Both the position numbers and the translations under genes were made by a program. Source: JBGSMF01 sp964651475 (GTDB lineage: Bacteria > Chloroflexota > Anaerolineae > Fen-1058). From it: a DNA stretch of 24,072 nucleotides. Under the pieces are notes generated by a model. It saw only the letters and a program-made list of their open reading frames with translations, searched no databases and was not told where the DNA came from. The stretch covers positions 1 to 24,072 of the forward strand of contig CAZYXV010000047.1 in assembly GCA_964651475.1 (NCBI GenBank). The letters are read 5' to 3'. This document shows positions 1-6,207 of this stretch, piece after piece. How positions within the stretch are numbered: position 1 is the first letter of the stretch; the number at the start of each line of letters is the position of its first letter.

Positions 1-130
1 CCGTCTTGAGCGTTGACGCTTGAGCCAGAACGGTTTTGGACGAATAGCGCGTGTAAGCAAAATATCCCCCTACGGCCGCGGCCAATACCAACATAATGAC
101 CAGGCCAATTACAATGTTGCGTTTCCTCAT
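1..130 (-). CDS. Partial: N-terminus of a probable efflux periplasmic adaptor (HlyD/RND type)
   Basis: Only the first 43 codons are in the window; the gene runs off the left edge. The reading begins MRKRNIVIGLVIMLVLAAA and continues into a TRYSSKTVLAQ-type segment. This is a short basic N-terminus, one hydrophobic signal-anchor helix (about residues 5-23), then a polar stretch. The pattern is typical of membrane-fusion (adaptor) subunits of RND or MacA-type exporters, which bridge an inner-membrane pump to the envelope. The start is supported by GGGAG about 8 bases upstream of ATG. It lies in the same direction as the 4Fe-4S gene but about 300 bp downstream of it, across a repeat-rich leader. 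No adaptor core domain is visible, so the family call is tentative; any single-pass membrane or secreted protein could start this way. Confidence 0.45.
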   Translation of the reverse strand, partial: MRKRNIVIGLVIMLVLAAAVGGYFAYTRYSSKTVLAQASTLKT

Positions 131-204
131 CGCAATTTCTCCCTACATCCATTTTTTTCTAATTTCCAGATGCGCCATGTCCTGGCACAGATTTCCCTAA
201 TGGG

Positions 205-268
205 ACACGGCTTCACACAGATGAACACAGATTTAGCAAGTCAGCGCCAACCGCGTTCATCTGTGCTT
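205..268. repeat. Inverted repeat with CACAGATGAAC arms
   Basis: Arms CACAGATGAAC (216-226) and GTTCATCTGTG (255-265) are perfect 11-bp inverted repeats in the leader of the adaptor gene. The sequence resembles widely dispersed intergenic repeats built on the same motif in several phyla. It may form a hairpin in the transcript. Confidence 0.5.
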
Positions 269-273
269 CAACC

Positions 274-363
274 ATTAGTGTCAGCTTGAGCACGGTGAGC
301 TTGTCGAACCGTGCGTGGAATGCATCCTTCGACAGGCTCAGGATGCATTAGGTTGACACCAAT
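274..363 (+). repeat. MITE-like palindromic element, copy 1 (about 90 bp)
   Basis: It begins ATTAGTGTCAGCTT and ends AGGTTGACACCAAT, imperfect versions of the 14-bp terminal inverted repeats of the copy at 22207-22293. Both copies share the internal CACGGTGAGC...GTCGAACCGTG and GCATCCTTCGACAGGCTCAGG blocks. No convincing flanking duplication is visible here, so this copy is probably older. It lies between the candidate promoter and the adaptor gene. Confidence 0.65.
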
Positions 364-379
364 GATGCCCAACCGTACA

Positions 380-411
380 AGTATACACAAAGATTGTTAA
401 GAAATTGTTAG
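380..411 (-). promoter_or_regulatory. Candidate -10 box with tandem TTAACA-like 11-bp repeats
   Basis: On the minus strand two copies of an 11-bp unit (CTAACAATTTC then TTAACAATCTT) sit directly upstream of a -10-like TATACT (380-385). The cores at 406-411 and 395-400 are spaced exactly 11 bp. Direct repeats of TTAACA with one-turn spacing are known for PhoP/PhoB/OmpR-type response regulators. If real, it would drive the adaptor gene at 1-130 across a leader of roughly 240 bp that contains two repeats. Confidence 0.3.
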
Positions 412-428
412 GAAGCGGGGCTTTTTGC

Positions 429-1694
429 CTACACGTGTATGCGGGCCAACAGAGCCTCCAGGTACCTGGATTTCATTTGCTGGCTCGCCATCGCCTGCTT
501 GATGGGCGGCAACTTCAAAATCACGCCCAAAATCGCCGCCATCGCCCGGTGGCTGGCCAGGGCGTGATTATCGAAAATCAGGTTTTGCAACATTCCTCTT
601 TCAATCGCCATCACCACCACGCGGTGCGTTGAGCTCACCGGCGTGATGATGCGGCTGGGCCGCGACTGCAAGCGAATGGCGTCCGAGGGGCACGCGCGCA
701 CGCACACGCCGCACCCCAGGCAGATATCCTCGTCCAGTTTGGCCTTTTTCTTTTGCGGGTGATGCGGGTCGTTGGCCGAAACCAGCGTCATGGCCTCTAC
801 CGGGCAAACGTTCACGCACTTGCCGCAGCCGTTACACTCGCCCTCAACTTGCGGCATAAAGTTGGTTGTGTGAACGGGTTTGAGGATGCTAAAACGGCGA
901 GCGGCGATCATTGCCTCGCAGCAGCAACCGCAGCAGTTGCAGATGAAATTAACCCCCTGCCTGACGTTTTCGCCAAATTGAACCAGGTTGTGTTCATAAG
1001 CCTTTTCCAACAACCTCATACATTCGGCAACGTCTATGCCGCGCGCAAAGCCGTATTTCGTCAGCGAGGCCGCCGCGGCGTTAAACGTCATGCAGATATC
1101 CATCGGCGCATCGCAGGCCCGCCCCACGTGCTGCATCTTGTGGCGGCAATAGCACACGCCAACGCCAATGTGAGATGCCGTCTTGATCACCTCGCTGGCT
1201 CTTTCGTAATCGAGCACGTAAAGCGCGTTCTCGTTGGAAAGCGCCGCCTCTTGAACGTAGACCCGCCCCAACTGGGTTTCTCCCTGGGTGAAGAGCGATT
1301 TTATAAAATCCTCCTCGACGTTCATATACTGGTAAAAAAGCTCGCTCAGCGCCTTTTGATCAATATCGTTGCGAAGTCGCATCATTGAAAATTCAAAAAA
1401 GCCCGCCATCGGCGGCGGAAGCGTATAGACGCCATCCACGTCCACAAGAATCGCCCGCCCGGCAAGCTCGTCCAGAATTCGTTGGGCGCTGGCGCTATCC
1501 ATGTTCCACGCCCGGCTGGCCTTTTCCACCGTAAAAGGCTTGATCGGCAAAAGCGAAACCAGCCCGGCTTCTTTCTCACTGAAAAGCAATTTGAGTATGG
1601 CGTGCAGCAAGTCGGAAGGCGGCGCGCCTTGGGGAAAGCGGTTCAAGCGTTCGACCAGTTGAGCGTAACCCGATCTAGCAGTATGATGTGCCAT
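429..1694 (-). CDS. Winged-helix / 4Fe-4S ferredoxin-type protein
   Basis: 421 residues. The N-terminus (about 25-100) looks like a winged-helix module. A cysteine-rich middle follows: C181, C183, C194, C201 and a CNCCGCCCE cluster at 252-260. Two classical 4Fe-4S motifs come next: C287-x2-C290-x2-C293-x3-C297-P and C325-x2-C328-x2-C331-x3-C335-P. The two CxxCxxCxxxCP motifs predict a cytoplasmic two-cluster electron carrier; the middle cysteines could hold a further metal site. Proteins of this layout are usually annotated only as 4Fe-4S dicluster proteins, and their partners are unknown. AGAGG lies 6-7 bases before the ATG. The gene is transcribed away from the sigma operon, from a promoter with a short operator-like palindrome at its start point. 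Family call is firm; function is unknown. Confidence 0.88.
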   Translation of the reverse strand: MAHHTARSGYAQLVERLNRFPQGAPPSDLLHAILKLLFSEKEAGLVSLLPIKPFTVEKASRAWNMDSASAQRILDELAGRAILVDVDGVYTLPPPMAGFFEFSMMRLRNDIDQKALSELFYQYMNVEEDFIKSLFTQGETQLGRVYVQEAALSNENALYVLDYERASEVIKTASHIGVGVCYCRHKMQHVGRACDAPMDICMTFNAAAASLTKYGFARGIDVAECMRLLEKAYEHNLVQFGENVRQGVNFICNCCGCCCEAMIAARRFSILKPVHTTNFMPQVEGECNGCGKCVNVCPVEAMTLVSANDPHHPQKKKAKLDEDICLGCGVCVRACPSDAIRLQSRPSRIITPVSSTHRVVVMAIERGMLQNLIFDNHALASHRAMAAILGVILKLPPIKQAMASQQMKSRYLEALLARIHV

Positions 1695-1744
1695 TGTAGC
1701 CTCTTTTCATTGTAGTGAAATTTGCTCTTCACAGCATTCCAATT

Positions 1745-1783
1745 TAGTCGTGACTAGTGTACCCCGCTTTTCGTTTGTGTCAA
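1745..1783 (-). promoter_or_regulatory. Sigma70-type promoter with operator-like palindrome for the 4Fe-4S gene
   Basis: On the minus strand a consensus -35 TTGACA (1778-1783) is followed after 16 bp by -10-like TACACT (1756-1761). The inverted repeat TAGTC-GT-GACTA (1745-1756) begins on the last base of the -10 and covers the predicted start point, a good position for a repressor. The regulator is unknown. Confidence 0.5.
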
Positions 1784-1795
1784 TCGCGCGCGGAC

Positions 1796-1824
1796 TTGGA
1801 ACAAAACGTTTCTTGCGCTATCAT
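1796..1824 (+). promoter_or_regulatory. Candidate promoter of the sigma/anti-sigma operon
   Basis: Two readings overlap. As a sigma70 promoter it is TTGGAA (1796-1801), 17 bp, TATCAT (1819-1824). As an ECF promoter it is GGAACA (1798-1803), 17 bp, TCAT (1821-1824). ECF genes are often autoregulated through GGAAC-type -35 boxes, so the second reading would fit self-activation. The bases alone cannot separate the two. Confidence 0.4.
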
Positions 1825-1916
1825 GGGGTCGTCTTGGGGCAGGGGATTGCAATATGCTCTCTGCCCCTTGTCACCGCCAGGCGCTCTCGTTCGTCATACT
1901 CTGCAAGGAGCGGCAA

Positions 1917-2468
1917 ATGGAGAGTGCCCCAACCTGGGATATTACTCAACGCATGAAACCTTCAATACGCGGCGACGAGGCGCGTTTTGAGGCCTTGTTC
2001 GCCGCTTACCAGCAGCCTATCTTGAATTATCTGTACCGGCTGGTTGGCGACGAGGCGCGCGCCGAAGAGTTGTGCCAAGAGGTGTTCACGCGCGCTTACC
2101 GGGCGCGGCGCTCGATGGATCGCGTCGAAAACCCGCGCGCCTGGCTGTATCGCATCGCCACCAACGCTGCCCGCGATTTGATCCGCCGCCGCCGCCTGCT
2201 GGCCTGGCTGCCCTTGTTCGACCAGGACGCCGCGTTAGCAGTGGAAGGCCCCGAAGTCCACGCCGCCGAAAGCCTGGCCGTGCGCAAAACCCTTCTCAAG
2301 CTCGATCCAGACCTGCGCGCGCCGCTGGTGCTTTACACGTGCCAGGAACTCTCGACGCAAGAAATCGCCGACGTGCTAGGCATCAGCCGGGACGCCGTCA
2401 AACAGCGCCTGGTGCGCGCCAGGCTGCGTTTTAAGCAACTCTACGAAACATTGGGCGCAGAACCATGA
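1917..2468 (+). CDS. ECF-family RNA polymerase sigma factor
   Basis: 183 residues from the chosen ATG, which has AAGGAG 6 bases upstream; an in-frame ATG at 1854 lacks such a site. Region 2 is visible from FEALFAAYQQPILNYLYRLVG through the DQEV-like ELCQEVFTRAYR and WLYRIATNAARDLIRRRR. A short linker follows, then region 4 with KTLLKLDPDLRAPLVL and the helix-turn-helix LSTQEIADVLGISRDAVKQRLVRAR. Size and the absence of regions 1 and 3 are typical of ECF sigma factors. The stop overlaps the next start (ATGA), coupling it to its membrane anti-sigma factor. The likely role is to redirect RNA polymerase to envelope genes, plausibly the cluster downstream; the regulon is inference. Confidence 0.93.
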   Translation: MESAPTWDITQRMKPSIRGDEARFEALFAAYQQPILNYLYRLVGDEARAEELCQEVFTRAYRARRSMDRVENPRAWLYRIATNAARDLIRRRRLLAWLPLFDQDAALAVEGPEVHAAESLAVRKTLLKLDPDLRAPLVLYTCQELSTQEIADVLGISRDAVKQRLVRARLRFKQLYETLGAEP

Positions 2469-4441
2469 ACGAGTCAGAATTAAATCACCCTGTTGACCAG
2501 TTAGCCATCTACCGCGAATTGACGCCCGCCGAGCAGCAGGCCATCCACGCGCACCTGGCCGTGTGCGCCGGGTGCCGCGCTCAATTTGAAGCGTTCAAAC
2601 ATCAAGACGCGCTCTTGTCCGCATTGCCCCAACGCGCGCCCCGCCGGCAGCGATGGGAAAAAGAGCGCGAAAGGAACGTGTGGATTGGGTTAGCCAGGTT
2701 GGGCGATGTGATGGCTGTGGGCGGCCTGGCTACGATGACGCTGGCGGCGGTGATCATTGTGCGCGCGCTGGCCACCGCGCCCGCGCAAACTGGCAGCGCC
2801 CCGCTCGTGCCTGGCCTGCCCTTTACCATCCCCGCCGATCTTCCCGCGCTGATCAATCCCTGGGTGCTGGCCGCGCCCTGGATCGGCGGCGCTTTGAGCG
2901 CGGTTGGCCTGCTGCTGGCATTGGGCCAACGCCATCGCCTGTGGGGCATTTTGGGCGTGGGGCTGGCCGTCTTGCTGTTGTTCAGTTACGTGCAGCCCCT
3001 CACGGCGTTGCCCAATCCCGCCGGCGTCTTGTGGCGCACGGCGGGCGGCTATGGCTACGATCCCAACCTGCCATTCAAAAACTTGTTCGTGATTGCCGAT
3101 GACCCGACCGTCAAGCTGCGGCCTTATCTGGACCGTCTGATCGGCCAGGTGGGGTTGGACCCGCTCGACCCGATCCAACCGCTGGCGCGATACAGCTTTG
3201 AGCGTGTGAGCGTATGGTCCGGCGACAAGCGCGCCGCGCTTGTATCCACCCGTTTTACTTACGCGGATGGTTCCAGCCGCGTATACGATGTGCCCCTCTT
3301 TACCCCCATGGCCGGCCTCTACCTGGGGAACTGGCACGACGACGGGCTGGCGCGGCTGCGCACCGAACACCTGGCCCTGCCCGATCAACCCTTTGCCACG
3401 CCGTCAAGTTCCATTCGCCTGGGGGACCCGGTGCGTCTCAAGCTCTCTTCCCAGGCTGATCAACTGGACGCCGCCAACCCGGCGCATTGGCTGTGGTCCA
3501 GCAATCGCCTGCAGCGCATGGTCTGGTCGCCCCAGGGCGACGCCTTTTTGATGACCGAACAGCGCCCCAACCACACGCAGCAGCTCTGGCTGGTGACACT
3601 CGACGGCGCAGCGCCCCAGTCCATCTCGGGCAACAGCGTCTATGAGTATGGCTGGTCGCCGGACGGCGCGTTCATCGTCTACACGGGCGCCGGCGAAATC
3701 CAGATCTCTTCCCAGGTACATACCGAAGCCGTCCAGCTCGTCGCCGTCAAGCGGGGCGACCTCAATCGCCCAACCGTCCGGCGCACGCTTGTCAACGCCA
3801 GCCTGCCCAGCCTCACGCTGCAAGGCATCTGGTACACCCAAGATGGCGCGTTGTGGCTGATAGACTATGGGGGCGGCGATCCCATTCGCATCATCGCCCT
3901 GCCCGGGCTGGGACGAGCGGCGGATTATCCGCCCGTGTTTTGGCCCGTGGCTGTCTCGCCCGATGGCTCGCGTGTGGCTTACGCCTGCGGCGCAGATCTG
4001 TGCCTGATCAATCTCGGCAAAAGCGAGCAGCATGTCACGCCGGCCTCCAACATTCACAACATCACCTGGGACGCCGTCGGCGAGCGACTGGCCGCTGTGT
4101 CGCTCGATAGCAACAACCTGGGGCCGGTGCGCTTGCTGGTCGTTTCGCGCGATGGCGAGTTACTGCAAGACGTGAACATTGCGCCGCGCGACGCCGCCGA
4201 CCCGCCGCAATGGGCGCCGGGCGGCGCGCCAGGCGGCGAGTTCATTTTTGTGCAGACGTACCCGATGGGCGGGCGGCGCATCATTGCCGTCAACGCCGGG
4301 ACAGGAGAGGTGCTCGATCTGAGCCGCGAGCATTGGGACGCCTACTTTGCGCTCAGCCCCGACGGACAGAACGCGCTGCTCAATAATGGGCGGGGGGGGT
4401 TCTGGCTCGCGCCGCTCATAATTCAGCGGGAGGCATCCTGA
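2465..4441 (+). CDS. Membrane anti-sigma factor with zinc-finger N-terminus and C-terminal beta-propeller
   Basis: 658 residues, translationally coupled to the ECF sigma gene by a 4-bp ATGA overlap. The N-terminal anti-sigma zinc finger shows H30-x3-C34-x2-C37. H8 could be the fourth ligand, as in ChrR-type ZAS domains. Three hydrophobic segments follow (about 78-103, 132-153, 159-177). The remainder is probably outside the membrane and contains repeated WSPQGDAFLM, WSPDGAFIVY, VSPDGSRVAY and LSPDGQNALL motifs characteristic of TolB/WD40-like propeller blades. It probably holds the sigma factor at the membrane and releases it on an external signal sensed by the propeller; that signal is unknown. 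The last codons and stop lie in a palindromic repeat (CATCCTGAGCG), so the original C-terminus may have differed slightly. Confidence 0.88.
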   Translation: MNESELNHPVDQLAIYRELTPAEQQAIHAHLAVCAGCRAQFEAFKHQDALLSALPQRAPRRQRWEKERERNVWIGLARLGDVMAVGGLATMTLAAVIIVRALATAPAQTGSAPLVPGLPFTIPADLPALINPWVLAAPWIGGALSAVGLLLALGQRHRLWGILGVGLAVLLLFSYVQPLTALPNPAGVLWRTAGGYGYDPNLPFKNLFVIADDPTVKLRPYLDRLIGQVGLDPLDPIQPLARYSFERVSVWSGDKRAALVSTRFTYADGSSRVYDVPLFTPMAGLYLGNWHDDGLARLRTEHLALPDQPFATPSSSIRLGDPVRLKLSSQADQLDAANPAHWLWSSNRLQRMVWSPQGDAFLMTEQRPNHTQQLWLVTLDGAAPQSISGNSVYEYGWSPDGAFIVYTGAGEIQISSQVHTEAVQLVAVKRGDLNRPTVRRTLVNASLPSLTLQGIWYTQDGALWLIDYGGGDPIRIIALPGLGRAADYPPVFWPVAVSPDGSRVAYACGADLCLINLGKSEQHVTPASNIHNITWDAVGERLAAVSLDSNNLGPVRLLVVSRDGELLQDVNIAPRDAADPPQWAPGGAPGGEFIFVQTYPMGGRRIIAVNAGTGEVLDLSREHWDAYFALSPDGQNALLNNGRGGFWLAPLIIQREAS

Positions 4442-4466
4442 GCGTCCTTCGGCTTCGCTCAGGATG
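4434..4466. repeat. REP-like palindrome overlapping the anti-sigma stop codon
   Basis: CATCCTGAGCG (4434-4444) and CGCTCAGGATG (4456-4466) are perfect 11-bp inverted repeats. The TGA stop of the anti-sigma gene (4439-4441) is inside the left arm. Related CCTGAGC-type units occur at 274-363, 22207-22293 and near 23985. Confidence 0.65.
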
Positions 4467-4483
4467 AGTCGAAGGATGCCCCC

Positions 4484-4530
4484 GCCGTGCAAGCCTCTTC
4501 GACTACGCTCAGAGTGCTTGCACGGCTTTT
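4484..4530 (+). terminator. Probable Rho-independent terminator after the anti-sigma gene
   Basis: Arms GCCGTGCAAGC (4484-4494) and GCTTGCACGGC (4516-4526) are perfect 11-bp inverted repeats with a 21-nt loop, followed at once by TTTT. The stem is strong, the loop is long and the U run is short, so termination may be partial. It may also be a member of the dispersed palindrome family. Confidence 0.5.
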
Positions 4531-4555
4531 ACGAAATGGGAAATTAGTGAAATAG

Positions 4556-6073
4556 ATGAACAGTTGGTCTTTTGCACAGAGCTACGTCAAACAGTCGGCC
4601 TGGCTTGCTCGCGCGGCGCACGTGAGCGCGAATATTGCCATCGCCGCGCTGTGGCTCTGGCTCTACCGGCCCGTGTACGGCTATTTGGGCATTATCTTTT
4701 CGCGCCAGGATTTTCGCACCAACCAGATCGTGCTGGCCGGCGTCGTCGTGTTGATCGCTTTCCAGGTGCGCAAAGGCCAACTGCGCCTCAGGTTAAATGT
4801 TCTCCCGCAACTGTATGTCCCGGCCCTGGTTTTGGCGTTGGGCGGCTCGGCGCTTTTTCTGATCGTCGAGCGTTTTCTCGACGTGAACACCATATCGGCC
4901 AGCCTGTTGGGATTGGCAAGCTATGGCTTGCTTGGATTGTGGATGCAGCCGCGGCGGTGGCGAGAGGGACTGCCCGCGGCGCTGCTGCTCATAGGCGCGC
5001 TGCCGTTCGGCGAGCATATGCAAACCTTTATCGGCTACCCCATGCGCATCCTCACCGCTGGCATTGTGCGCGATGGCCTGGCGGCGGCGGGCGTTGCCTC
5101 GGTGGGCATTGATACGATCCTGGTGCTCGAAAACGGCGTCTCGCAGGTTGACCTGCCGTGCAGCGGCGTCAAGAGCTTGTGGACCGGCGCGCTGTTCCTG
5201 ATCGCCGCCACGTGGATTGAGCGCCGCCCGCTCAACTTGCACTGGTTTCTGACGGCGGCTGTTTCGGCGGGACTTTTGTTCGCCGCCAACGTGGCGCGCG
5301 TGGGCGTGCTCGTCGTCGTCGGGCAAGTGGCCGGCTGGACGCTGGCGGCCAGGATGCTCCACGTGCCGCTGGGGGTGCTGGGTTTTGGCGCGGTGTGCGC
5401 GGCGGCGGTTGGCCTGCTGCGCTGGGGGCTGTCAACGGATTCAGGGAGCAGATTGAACGGGTGGGCGACGCCCTCTCGCCCATTGTGGTTAGCGCCCGCG
5501 CTGGCGGCGGCCATTTTGGCGATGGCGCTTGTCTATGCGCCGCGGCCCCAGACGGGACTGGCGCAGCCTTCGCTCGCTTGGACCTTTCCATCCGATTTCG
5601 TCACGCAGCCCGCGCCGCTCCGTCCCGACGAGCTTGCCTGGTTCACCCGCGACGGGGCCGACTCGGCGGAACGGTGGCAATTCGAGTGGCGCGGCGTCAC
5701 CGGCTCGATGATGTTTGTTACAAGCAAAACCTGGCGCGCCCAACACCGCCCGGAACGATGTTTCGAGGTCTATGGCCTATCGGTTGACGACTCGAGCGCC
5801 TATCTCGTCGCGGCCGATTTCCCGGTGCGTGTTGTGTCGCTGAGCGGCAAGGGGCGCGGCGCGTATTCAGCCGCGTACTGGTTCCAGTCGGCCAGCCGCA
5901 TCACCGACGACTATGGCGCGCGCATGTGGGCCGATCTCGCCGTCGAACGCGAGCGATGGGTGCTGGTCACGATCACGTTTGATGGCGTCTATCCACCCGA
6001 TTCGCGCGCCGAGAATATTCAGGCGCTTTACACGGCCGTGCGCAGCGTTGTGCAGCGCGGCCTTGAACAGTGA
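4556..6073 (+). CDS. xrtO: Exosortase with fused EpsI-like C-terminal domain (exosortase O-like)
   Basis: 505 residues. The first ~310 form a multi-helix membrane domain with the three conserved exosortase residues: C202 in DLPCSGVKSLW, R248 in ANVARVGVL and H269 in LHVPLGVLGF. Exosortases are membrane cysteine transpeptidases thought to cut PEP-CTERM proteins at the sorting motif. After another hydrophobic segment (about 318-332) comes an extracytoplasmic domain containing W-RAQHRPERCFEVYG, which matches EpsI/DUF3485-type tails fused to some exosortases. The neighbouring gene encodes a PEP-CTERM protein, the natural substrate candidate. The ribosome site before ATG is weak and the in-frame upstream GTG is followed directly by a stop, so ATG 4556 is the only reasonable start. 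The subtype is assigned from the neighbour and from memory of the family. Confidence 0.85.
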   Translation: MNSWSFAQSYVKQSAWLARAAHVSANIAIAALWLWLYRPVYGYLGIIFSRQDFRTNQIVLAGVVVLIAFQVRKGQLRLRLNVLPQLYVPALVLALGGSALFLIVERFLDVNTISASLLGLASYGLLGLWMQPRRWREGLPAALLLIGALPFGEHMQTFIGYPMRILTAGIVRDGLAAAGVASVGIDTILVLENGVSQVDLPCSGVKSLWTGALFLIAATWIERRPLNLHWFLTAAVSAGLLFAANVARVGVLVVVGQVAGWTLAARMLHVPLGVLGFGAVCAAAVGLLRWGLSTDSGSRLNGWATPSRPLWLAPALAAAILAMALVYAPRPQTGLAQPSLAWTFPSDFVTQPAPLRPDELAWFTRDGADSAERWQFEWRGVTGSMMFVTSKTWRAQHRPERCFEVYGLSVDDSSAYLVAADFPVRVVSLSGKGRGAYSAAYWFQSASRITDDYGARMWADLAVERERWVLVTITFDGVYPPDSRAENIQALYTAVRSVVQRGLEQ

Positions 6074-6088
6074 GGAGGCTGCTCAGGC

Positions 6089-6176
6089 TGTCATTGCGAG
6101 GAGCGTCTTTTGCGATGAAACAATCTCCTTTCCGCGCCGTTGAGATTGCTTCGCCGCTTCGCGGCTCGCGATGACA
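6089..6176. repeat. Palindromic dispersed repeat with TGTCATTGCGAG ends (88 bp)
   Basis: It starts TGTCATTGCGAGGAGCG and ends CGGCTCGCGATGACA, which are imperfect inverted termini. Inner arms CAATCTC (6121-6127) and GAGATTG (6142-6148) are perfect. This looks like a common intergenic MITE/REP type. It separates the exosortase gene from its presumed substrate gene and would form a long hairpin in a readthrough transcript. Confidence 0.65.
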
Positions 6177-6207
6177 AAGGGCCGAGTAATCACTAGAGGA
6201 GGTTATG

